DNA of 64,000 nt, from NCBI RefSeq assembly GCF_000313135.1, contig NW_004457712.1, forward strand, positions 1,341,595 through 1,405,594, read 5' to 3'. The DNA comes from Acanthamoeba castellanii str. Neff. Lineage: Eukaryota > Discosea > Longamoebia > Acanthamoebidae. The notes under the pieces were generated by a model, which was not told where the DNA came from, did not search any database, and was given only the letters and a program-made list of their open reading frames with translations. The stretch's first letter is position 1, and each line of letters starts with the position of its first letter. A program made the translations under genes and the position numbers. Shown in pieces: positions 9,648 through 17,566 of the stretch.

Positions 9648-11587
9648 ATGACGACCAGCGGCGATGACCTGTCTACCCTGCGCACGATGAGGGATGTGTT
9701 CGACTACTGCCAGCGGAAGGGCCTGTACTCGGTGGCCCAGGGCATGATCGAGCTGCCGCCCCCGCGCGCCCTGCGCGAGATTGTCGCGGCCGACGTGCTC
9801 AAGGACGAGGCCCCGTCCTCGGACATCCACCAGTACCGCTCGCGTATGGGCGAACGCGACTACCTCAACGCCCTCCGCACGCTCCTCAAGGACCACTACG
9901 CGACCGATGTGCCCGAGGGTTCCATCTTGGCCACCTCCGGGTATTTATTATTTATTTATAATTCTATTTTAAACGTACTCCACATTTTCTAATAATATTG
10001 GTTTATTAATTTACTATTTGATTATATATTCATTGGTATTAATTACTTCGTTACGTAAATAATAATTAACAAAAAAAAAACAACCTTGTTGTGCACAACG
10101 CAGAGTGACGGGCGCGATCGTGGCGGCGCTGATGGTGCTGCGGAAGCAGGGCAAGTCGCGCATGGCGGTGATCGAGCCGTACTACACCTACCACTCCCGC
10201 CAGGTCGAGGAGGTCTTCCAGAAGCTGCCCGAGGGCATCCCGTCCCACCTCGATTGGTCTCCCGACTTTGACGGTGTGTTCCCCACCCGTGCTCGTGTGT
10301 GTGTGTTGTGTGTGTGTGTGTGTGTGTGGTGTTGCGGCCTGCGGTGCTGACCCACAGGGCTGCAGCGATCGAGAAGGCCCTGAAGGGCGGCGTGGAGGGC
10401 ATCATCATCGCCAACCCCAACAACCCCACCGGCCGCGTGTGGGCCAAGGAGGAGCTGCAGAAGCTGTACGTCTCTCTTCGCCTCGCTTGCGCCTGGGCGT
10501 GTGTCGTATCGTGCGCGCGTGTGCGTGTGCGTGTGCGTGTGCGGTCGGGAAAGTAACGAAACCTGCGCACAACAGTGTGGCGCTGACCAAGCAGTACGGC
10601 GCTTCGCTCATCTTGGATGAGATCTACTGCGACATGGTCTTCGCCGGCAACAAGCACTACTCTCCCATCCAGGGTACGGCATACAAACATGTGCCCCTCG
10701 CACGCGATTGATATCTCACACACCCGTGGTCGCGACAGACTCGCTCGAGGAGCACGTGTTTGTATGCCGCGGCTACTCCAAGACGCTCGGCGCGCAGAGC
10801 TGGCGGTTGGGCTATGCCGTCTCCCACCCGGAGACCATCAAGTCCCTCATGACCCACCACGATCCCATCTACATCAGGTTCGTCACACACTCACTCTCTC
10901 TCTCTCTCTTGCAGTCCGCCTCGGTCTGCACGGTCGCTAACCTTCTCTCGCTTTGATAGTGTGTCGTGGCAGCAGCACAGCTTGGCCCAGTACTTGAACA
11001 AGCAGTACAGCGATTACGTTAAGCACATCAACGAAATCAATGCCCTTCTCCAGACCAACTACGAGGTTCGGCGTTCACTCACTTCTTTGTCGTCGTCGTT
11101 GCTGTTAACCGTCTCGTCCTACTTTTTATTATTATCAATCAGCATTTTATCATCATCATCAATGAATGAGTTGTGCCCGGTCGGTGGTACTCACGGCGCC
11201 CTGGCCTCTCCTTCAGATTCTCGCCCCGGCCTTCAAGGACGCGCTAGGCTGGGAGCCGATTGCTCCTCAGGGCAGCATGTACGGCATGTTCAAGCACACC
11301 GAAGCCAGCGACATCGAGGCCCTTCAGAAGGGTACCGGCCCAGTTCCCTCTCGTCGAGCACTGGTCTGGCCTGGCCCGGCAAAACGGACTCCATGGACTC
11401 ACAGATTGCGATCGGTGGTGGTGGATTCTTTGTGGTTGCAGGCCTGCGTGCCGGCGTGGGTGTGGCTCCGGGTTCGATGTTCTACGTGGATAACCGGGCC
11501 AACTCCGGCTACATCCGCATCCATGTGGGCATCTCCACTGAGAAGGCCAAGAAGATTGCTGAGACCCTTCGTGCCAACAAGCAGTAA
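9648..11587 (+). CDS. PLP-dependent aminotransferase, class I/II
   Basis: Eight exons: 9648-9940, 10104-10273, 10366-10465, 10576-10673, 10739-10877, 10960-11065, 11217-11331, 11442-11587; 388 residues. Fold-type I hallmarks are present in order: the cofactor-side segment ATSGVTGAIVA, EPYYTYH for ring stacking, ANPNNPTG, LILDEIYCDMVF with the Asp that pairs with the PLP nitrogen, the Schiff-base lysine in YSKTLGAQSWRLGY, and the substrate-carboxylate Arg in GYIRIHVG. No N-terminal targeting peptide is visible, so it is probably cytosolic. Substrate not identifiable; aspartate, alanine or kynurenine-type reactions are all possible. The last codon is followed 140 bp later by a tRNA-Ile gene. 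Confidence 0.88.
10294..10330. repeat. Intronic (TG)n microsatellite
   Basis: TGTGTG run in intron 2 of the aminotransferase gene. Confidence 0.85.
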
Positions 11588-11727
11588 AGTATCCTGGATT
11601 TACCCACGCCCTGTACTGCACAATCCACCGCACAGGCGTGCGTGCCTTCAGCAATGAAGATCTTGCTTGCCACGCTCGCCGACATCGGTTCACAGGAGCA
11701 GTGTGCAGGTGGCCAGTGAGCAGCAAG

Positions 11728-11800
11728 GGCCGGTTAGCTTAGTTGGTAGAGCGTGGTGCTAATAACGCCAAGGTCGTGGGTTCGATCCCCACACTGGCCA
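11728..11800 (+). tRNA. tRNA-Ile (AAT anticodon)
   Basis: 73 nt, no intron. Acceptor GGCCGGT pairs with ACTGGCC; B box GGTTCGATCCC; anticodon loop CTAATAA gives AAT. Discriminator A, no encoded CCA; a T-rich terminator follows. Confidence 0.95.
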
Positions 11801-11882
11801 TTTCTTTTGGCGGCAATTCAACCGCAAGAAGACGGAAAGAGAGAGGTTGACAACGTGGTCAAGAGCAGGTGTGCAACAAGTC

Positions 11883-11954
11883 CGCCTCATGGTGTAGTTG
11901 GCAGCATATAGGTTTCTGGTACCTGGGACCCCAGTTCAAATCTGGGTGGGGCGA
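11883..11954 (+). tRNA. tRNA-Gln (CTG anticodon)
   Basis: 72 nt. Acceptor CGCCTCA with TGGGGCG (one G-T), anticodon stem TAGGT/ACCTG with loop TTCTGGT giving CTG, T arm CCCAG TTCAAAT CTGGG. The D stem has two wobble pairs. A run of eight T follows at about 11969. The structure is acceptable, but several wobbles make it weaker than the others. Confidence 0.8.
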
Positions 11955-12495
11955 TATCTCATTTAATCTTTTTTTTCTGCGAAATGGGGAGAGTATTGCT
12001 TTTTTTTTCTGTAGAGAGCTGTGAAAGCAGTACATACACATACATGCTGGAGTATTAGTGGAAGTCTTGCTGGATGTGTGGGATTTTCTCCTGTAACTTG
12101 CACTCATTTGAAATGAGAGGTCAAAAATGACTGGTGAAATTTTGAAGGTCACAGAGATGTTGCAAGCAGCCAAACTCTTTATATTTGCCATTCAAAGCCT
12201 TGATGTTTACTTACACCAACTTCTTTGTGTATCACAGAGAACTTGTGGTCATTTGAAATGAGAGGTCCAGTCATTTTGAAAAGTGATTTTGTTTGTGAGT
12301 TTAAGCTCATAAAAATAGTTTTGACAACACAAAAATGGTTTTATTTTAAGAATAGCAAGACAAAATTGGGAGCATCTTGAGAAATGGCAGATTAAAATAC
12401 CATCATAATGAGAGATATGATGCTGTAACTGGGCCATCAGTCAAGGTCTGGAATGACCAATTTCTATCATGTACATGTTTTGGTACACTTACTTT

Positions 12496-12515
12496 ATCGC
12501 GTACGCGTACGCGAT
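12496..12515. repeat. Perfect 20-bp CpG-rich palindrome
   Basis: ATCGCGTACGCGTACGCGAT is its own reverse complement and carries six CpG. It is the only intact copy seen; three derivatives lie within 0.7 kb. Confidence 0.9.
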
Positions 12516-12833
12516 GACTACGCACATTTTTTTCGGTACTTTCCTGAACGGTTGGCACACAGAACCATAAAAGGAAAAATCACAGCTGCTGGGATTTAAC
12601 TGGACAAAAAGTCAATTTTTATTCTTTACACAAGCAATTCCGAGGGGCTGTTTGTCACATCTCAGTGTGGAGAGTGCCCTTCATCTCTTCCTTCTTGGCC
12701 TCCTGAGGAGGTGGCTGCTCACTATGAGGGTGGCCTGGAGCTGCTCTTTGTCATTCACTTGATATTAAATTGTTGCAGCATTCATCTTCACATGATCTGT
12801 GGGGCAAGGAGGAGATAAATTAGCAAACATTCT

Positions 12834-12853
12834 ATCACATACACATACATGAT
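12834..12853. repeat. CpG-decayed copy of the palindrome
   Basis: ATCACATACACATACATGAT differs from the 12496 palindrome at six sites, one in each CpG (five G to A, one C to T). Confidence 0.8.
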
Positions 12854-12893
12854 AGAATGTCCTGCAGTTTCAAAGCATAATGGGCTTTGAAAA

Positions 12894-13060
12894 TGGCAAG
12901 GTTAATGGGAACAAAAGTAACTGTATTAAAAAGAGGGAACACCAAACCAAAGCATAATGGGCTTTGAAAATAGCATGTATGCAATGGGGCAGTTACCACC
13001 TTCAGGAGCTTCAACAGTTCCTTGTTGTTGGCCATGGCTGATGGCAGGGTGACTTGCACC
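12894..13060 (-). repeat. Inverted copy of 14719-14885
   Basis: On the minus strand this 167-bp piece matches 14719-14885 at all but a few bases, including the 63-bp exon-like segment and the following CATTATGCTTTGG stretch. Confidence 0.85.
12997..13059 (-). pseudogene. Duplicated exon fragment (copy 1)
   Basis: Encodes a 21-codon peptide starting VQVTLPSAMANNKELL, preceded by a TAG acceptor. The last codon and donor differ from copy 2 (GTGGTAAC against GAGGTAAC). No continuation to a full gene was found. Probably the remnant of a duplicated gene; its identity is unknown. Confidence 0.4.
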
Positions 13061-13105
13061 TATGCATACACAACAACAAAAACTGTAAAACCAGACACAT
13101 ACTTT

Positions 13106-13125
13106 ATCACATACACATACACAAT
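13106..13125. repeat. CpG-decayed copy of the palindrome with flanks
   Basis: ATCACATACACATACACAAT differs from the intact palindrome by G to A in all six CpG. The flanks ACTTT and GACTAC match those at 12491 and 12516, so both copies descend from one longer unit. Confidence 0.85.
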
Positions 13126-13157
13126 GACTACATGTTTGACCTACCAATACTTAGTTT

Positions 13158-13177
13158 ATCATGTACACATACATGAT
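13158..13177. repeat. CpG-decayed copy of the palindrome
   Basis: ATCATGTACACATACATGAT differs from the intact form only by one transition in each of the six CpG. Confidence 0.85.
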
Positions 13178-13439
13178 CTGGAAAATCAGAACTTGGCTTG
13201 TTTTGTGTAAGTGCTCCTCTGAACACCCTCAAACTGCACCTTGCTTTTGCTTTCATACCCTCCATCAATTCCATAATCAGTGGCCAACATGCTGCCCTCA
13301 CATCCAGTTCATGTTCAACCTCACACCATATTCAGTCAGTTGCACACATGCACTGAACTTCATTCTTCACATTTGTGCTGAATTGGAGCACTATTCCTGA
13401 AGTTAAAATTCCACTCCATTCCACACTGATAAAATTACT

Positions 13440-13652
13440 TTTAACTCCACAAATTCCAAGTTTTTATCAAATCATTTTCATCTCAAATCCCTCAATATGA
13501 CTTATAAGCAGTGGTCTAGCATGTCAAAATCACACATGCAGATCCATATCTTCAAAACTGCCCTATAAATCAAAAATGTCAAATCTCACACAATTTTAGC
13601 ACAACAAAAATTCCACAGTCATTTGTGACCTCTCATTTCAAATGACTGTTGA
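13440..13652 (-). repeat. Inverted copy of 14421-14645
   Basis: On the minus strand this segment (from CATTTGAAATGAGAGG to the CTCCACA region) matches 14421-14645 with scattered differences, so it is more diverged than the tRNA arms. Confidence 0.75.
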
Positions 13653-14150
13653 CTGCAACCATTGACTGATTGTTTGGTCCATGCTTGGCAATGAGGAGTG
13701 GGAACATGTTCCACATTACCAGCATCTGGCACTTATTGGAGCTTCTTATACCACCAAAAAACAATATACAGCTAGAAGATGTTGTGCCTGTCCAAAATGT
13801 GTATAACATATAGACTGGATCTCTCATTGCAAATGAGCACAAGTTCTGTGCTTGAGGACATGGAAGAGGAAGCATTCAAGGCTGGTCTTTCATTGAAGTT
13901 GGTCTCAACAAATAGCCCATCCTTTACACTCACTTACACTTTTCATTCTACTCTGCCCACTTTTCATTCCCTGATTGCTTCTGTGCTTATTATTGCCATG
14001 GGTGTTGGCAACCCATGGTACAGGTTTTATAAGATGCTGCTTGTTCAACATGAAAGGAATGGTGCACAGAAAGAGCAAGGCCAAAACCCACCCAAATGGG
14101 ACATCCCAGTCCACACCCTGATACTCATAGGCAAGAGATCAAAAAAGATA

Positions 14151-14222
14151 TCGCCCCACCCAGATTTGAACTGGGGTCCCAGGTACCAGAAACCTATATG
14201 CTGCCAACTACACCATGAGGCG
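14151..14222 (-). tRNA. tRNA-Gln (CTG anticodon), second copy
   Basis: Identical to 11883-11954, on the opposite strand. Downstream T-run TTTTTTGAT at 14141-14146 (minus strand) is the likely terminator. Confidence 0.8.
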
Positions 14223-14304
14223 GACTTGTTGCACACCTGCTCTTGACCACGTTGTCAACCTCTCTCTTTCCGTCTTCTTGCGGTTGAAGTGCCGCCAAAA
14301 GAAA

Positions 14305-14377
14305 TGGCCAGGGTGGGGATCGAACCCACGACCTTGGCGTTATTAGCACCACGCTCTACCAACTAAGCTAACCGGCC
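14305..14377 (-). tRNA. tRNA-Ile (AAT anticodon), second copy
   Basis: Matches 11728-11800 except for C instead of A at the first base of the 3' acceptor strand, which breaks the last acceptor pair (T7 opposite C66). It may still fold; it could also be a slowly decaying copy. Confidence 0.88.
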
Positions 14378-14411
14378 CTTGCTGCTCACTGGCCACCTGC
14401 ACACTGCTCCT

Positions 14412-15110
14412 AACTTGTGGTATTCATTTGAAATGAGAGGGCACAAATGACTGTGGTATTTTTGTTGAGCTAAAATTGTGTGAGATTTGATATTTTTGAT
14501 TTATAGGGCAGTTTTGAAGATTTGGATCTGCATGTGTGATTTTGACATGCTAGACTGCTGCTGATAAGTGATATTGAGGGACTTGAGATGAAAAAGATTT
14601 GATCAAAACTTGGTATGTGTGGAGTTAAAAGAGATTTTATAAGTCTGAGATGGAGCTTTGTTGTGGTGGAATTTTATCTTCAGGAACAGTGTCCTGTTAA
14701 CAGTTTCTGTACTTTCAGGTGCAAGTCACCCTGCCATCAGCCATGGCCAACAACAAGGAACTGTTGAAGCTCCTGAAGGAGGTAACTGCCCCATTGCATA
14801 CATGCTATTTTCAAAGCCCATTATGCTTTGGTTTGGTGTTCCCTCTTTTTAATACAGTTACTTTTGTTCCCATTAACCCTGCCAAGTAGCAGCTGTCAAC
14901 TTCAATTATTTTGGAATCTGTTGGAGGTGAGGATTTAACACTTTTATTGAAAGACCAGTAAAAGTCAGACTGTCCATCATCTTTTCCCAAGCCCTGACAG
15001 GACCTATGCAACCGGTATACCCTTCTCCTCCAATTACTTTTTGCCTGGAAGACCACACTGCAGTCGCTATCCCAGATCACATACTTCAAAATCCTGGCTA
15101 ACCATCGCCA
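14412..15110. other. CpG-depleted intergenic tract with duplicated segments
   Basis: Holds the direct partners of the inverted segments at 13440-13652 and 12894-13060. CpG returns only from about 15010 onward. No complete gene seen. Confidence 0.5.
14719..14781 (+). pseudogene. Duplicated exon fragment (copy 2)
   Basis: A 63-base open segment encoding VQVTLPSAMANNKELLKLL and two more residues, bounded by TACTTTCAG acceptor and a GTAACT donor. It looks like a phase-0 internal exon, but I find no other exons around it. Product unknown. Confidence 0.4.
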
Positions 15111-15183
15111 GCCTTGCTAGCTCAGTCGGTAGAGCGTCAGTCTCATAATCTGAAGGTCGTGAGTTCGATCCTCACGTGAGGCA
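15111..15183 (+). tRNA. tRNA-Met, elongator (CAT anticodon)
   Basis: 73 nt; acceptor GCCTTGC pairs with GTGAGGC including wobbles; loop CTCATAA gives CAT; B box AGTTCGATCCT. Lacks the initiator features and is followed by a T7 terminator. Confidence 0.93.
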
Positions 15184-15529
15184 CATTTTTTTATGCACGT
15201 CATGGGCCCAGGAGACACTCCACTTCCTTGCCTTGTCCCTGTGCAACAGGTCCGCTGGTTTGCTTTGTTACAGTGTTTTTTGTTGTTTGTTACACACCTG
15301 TGGCCTGTTGGTTCACTGGCCATGTTGTTTTTTTACACTCAATCACTGTTCACCAAACACATGACCAACTCAAAACCCTCACTTACACCACCATAGGGCA
15401 AAAAAGGAACACAACAATGCCAATTAACTACAGGGTAGGATGAAGGAGGGGTGAACCAGTGATCTGTTGCCCTGTGGCCAATATGCAAATGAATTGGCAA
15501 TAACCCTAAGATATCCCCATAAACACGAA
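15184..15529. other. Spacer between tRNA-Met and tRNA-Lys, nothing recognised
   Basis: 346 bp of mixed composition with T-rich runs after the tRNA-Met gene. No gene, repeat or RNA recognised. Confidence 0.5.
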
Positions 15530-15602
15530 GCCGTCCTAGCTCAGTCGGTAGAGCGCAAGACTCTTAATCTTGTGGTCGTGGGTTCGAGCCCCACGGTCGG
15601 CT
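15530..15602 (+). tRNA. tRNA-Lys (CTT anticodon)
   Basis: 73 nt; GCCGTCC pairs with GGTCGGC; loop CTCTTAA gives CTT; standard A and B boxes; T6 run at 15609 as terminator. Confidence 0.95.
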
Positions 15603-15787
15603 ATCTCCTTTTTTCCCGTGGCGCCAGAGGGATGGGTCACGCAAAGGCTTTACCGCCGCGCAGCCTCCGGACTCAAGTCACGCGCAGCTGGTCCCGCACG
15701 AGAAAAGCTTGAAGTGGCGTCAGGCGGGAAGGAAAAACACTACCGAATTATTAGGTTTCGAGAGCACTTGAAGTGCCCGGTGGAACA

Positions 15788-17405
15788 CTAGTGGACCGAC
15801 ACCTTCTCCTTGTAGTTCGGGGCGAGGAGCACGCTCTCCTCACCGGAGAGAGGCTCGACTTGGTAGCCGACCTGAATACCCTTCTTCTCGGCGTCGATGT
15901 AGGCGTGGCCTGGCAGGTAGAATTCGTAGGCGTGCTGCTTTGACAGAACCTGCCGATTGGAGAATTGCCATCGCCATTAGATAGTTGTTTGACAAAAAGC
16001 TGCGTGTGGACCACAACAACACGCACATGCGCGCTGGGCGATGAAAGATGGACGTACTGTGTAATGGGCAGAAGACTTCTCAAGGAAATCAAACTCCTCT
16101 TCGGTAAGATCCCGAAGGTACTTGGCCGGGTTGCCCACCCAGATCTAGCCCGAGCGTCCACGAGTGAGCTCACACGGGCCACACAGCAGGCGAGGGGGAA
16201 AAAAAAGCAGAGGTGAGAGGCCACGTCGTACCTGACCGCTGGGAATGCGCTGCCAAGCGGGGAGAACCGAGCCAGCACCAAGGATGGAGTGCGATTCCTG
16301 TAGTACAACACAGAGAGTAGCGGTGAGGATCGCGGCACAGAAAAAGACGCCGGGAGGGAGCCGCGATAGCGCGTACCATGTAGGAGCCAGCGCCGAGGAC
16401 GGAACCCATGCCCACAAGGCAGTGGTCCTCGATCGTGCACGCCTTCAGCACGCACCGGTGACCTGCACGATCGTGCCCACGCCGCCGAAGGAAAACGTGA
16501 GCTCACATGAAGCCAAAAGACATCGAGGGAGCCAAGTGGGTGCAGAAAAAAAAAGAAGGAGCAAACGATGATGGTTGAGCGCAGCAGCAGCAGGAGTGTG
16601 GGGCTTACCGATGGTAACCCAGTGGCCAACGATCGTCGAGCCATCGTGATCCTCAGTGAGCTCTTCGTCGGCCTCAGTGATCACGGTTCCGTCCTACATG
16701 TCGCATCACAGGACAGCGGTAGACCAGGTCAGGAGAGGGGCACGCAGCACTCGGGCTCATCTTTTTTGCCCTGAGATTTTTCGAGCATTGATTTGAAAGA
16801 GAGAAGGCCGAGGTACCTGAACGTTGGTGCCCGCCCCGATGCGGATGAGCTTCGTGTCGGCTGCGCATCGATATCCAAGGTGAGATGGATGGGCCTAGCC
16901 ACCAGACGAGAGGAGCACGATGGGGGGGGGGGTACCGTTGATGACACAGTCATACCAGACGGAGGCACGATCCCAGACCTCGACGTTACCAACGAGGGTG
17001 GCCGACGGAGCGACAAAGCTCTCCGACGAGATTTGAGGCCGCTTCCCGGGCAGATTTACCAGCGTAGTGTGCTTGTTGTCTGCAGCGTGGATTAATTAAA
17101 TGGAGTGTATAATCGAGAAGGCTTTACAGCTCCCACCGCAAAATGGAACATCTCGATTCTGATTTGGGGGGGGGGTAATGCAGGCAGACTAAATTAAGAG
17201 AAGCAAGCGGAAGAATTCAAGACTGCCCAAAGGGGGGTTGAAGAATTGAATGGAACGTACAAAGGTCGTTGTAGGCCGTGGCCTGTACGGGAACGGTGAG
17301 ACCGAACTTCTCGAGGGGAACATCAGGGATGTCGGCGCCGTTCCGCGTTGGGAGCACCGCGGCGGGCGTGCTGGGCCTCAAGCGTCGAAGCAGTCCCCTC
17401 ATCAT
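15788..17405 (-). CDS. Mitochondrial gamma-carbonic-anhydrase-like protein (complex I type)
   Basis: Eight exons: 17405-17261, 17079-16936, 16860-16817, 16693-16609, 16462-16377, 16297-16232, 16144-16058, 15949-15788; 272 residues. The N terminus MMRGLLRRLRPSTP is a typical mitochondrial presequence. Residues ~65-220 form a left-handed beta-helix hexapeptide domain (FVAPSATLVGNVEVWDRASV, IRIGAGTNVQDGTVI, CTIEDHCLVGMGSVLG, WVGNPAKYLRDLTEEE), the YrdA/gamma-CA family. Of the three zinc histidines, only the one in TIGH is kept; the positions in VMHA-type and LHG-type motifs read VITE and LKA. It therefore resembles the inactive gamma-CA-like subunits of the mitochondrial complex I matrix arm. 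The C-terminal ~55 residues are extra. Confidence 0.85.
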
Positions 17406-17566
17406 GCAATCTTTCTTCTTCAATTATTGTTGCTTGATTTCAAATCTATTTTTTTTTCATGTGTCGACACAATTTTTCACTCACCAGAACAACCTCGCTC
17501 ACCCACACCACTGTACCCACCACGGCTTTATTGACAAGCTTGGTTCGAAGATGCAACCCTCCATTT

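Larger units (their letters stand above)
11694..11958 (+). repeat. Left arm of a 265-bp inverted repeat carrying tRNA-Ile and tRNA-Gln
   Basis: Runs from AGGAGCAGTGTGCAGG to GGGGCGATATC and is matched in reverse by 14147-14411 with only about two differences over 265 bases. The loop between the arms is 2.2 kb. Confidence 0.92.
11959..14146. other. CpG-depleted intergenic tract between the tRNA repeat arms
   Basis: About 2.2 kb with almost no CpG except near 12490-12545 and the tRNA arms. It contains decayed copies of a 20-bp palindrome, recurring TTTGAAATGAGAGG words (about 12108, 12252, and inverted at 13630), and inverted copies of sequence found at 14420-14885. Short frames are present but none has a recognisable domain. 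The tract looks like old, rearranged repeat DNA. Confidence 0.6.
14147..14411 (-). repeat. Right arm of the 265-bp tRNA inverted repeat
   Basis: Reverse complement of 11694-11958; see the left arm. The two differences I see are in the tRNA-Ile acceptor stem and in the spacer (GGCAATTC against GGCACTTC). Confidence 0.92.

Noticed and set aside
12610..12770. A minus-strand frame reading NDKEQLQATLIV that might continue the orphan exon at 12997
   Set aside because: No acceptor joins it in frame to the exon without a stop, so I could not support a gene.
13779..14246. A 155-codon frame on the plus strand between the tRNA arms
   Set aside because: Its second part is antisense tRNA-Gln and the first part has no domain or splice-linked neighbour in a repeat-derived tract.
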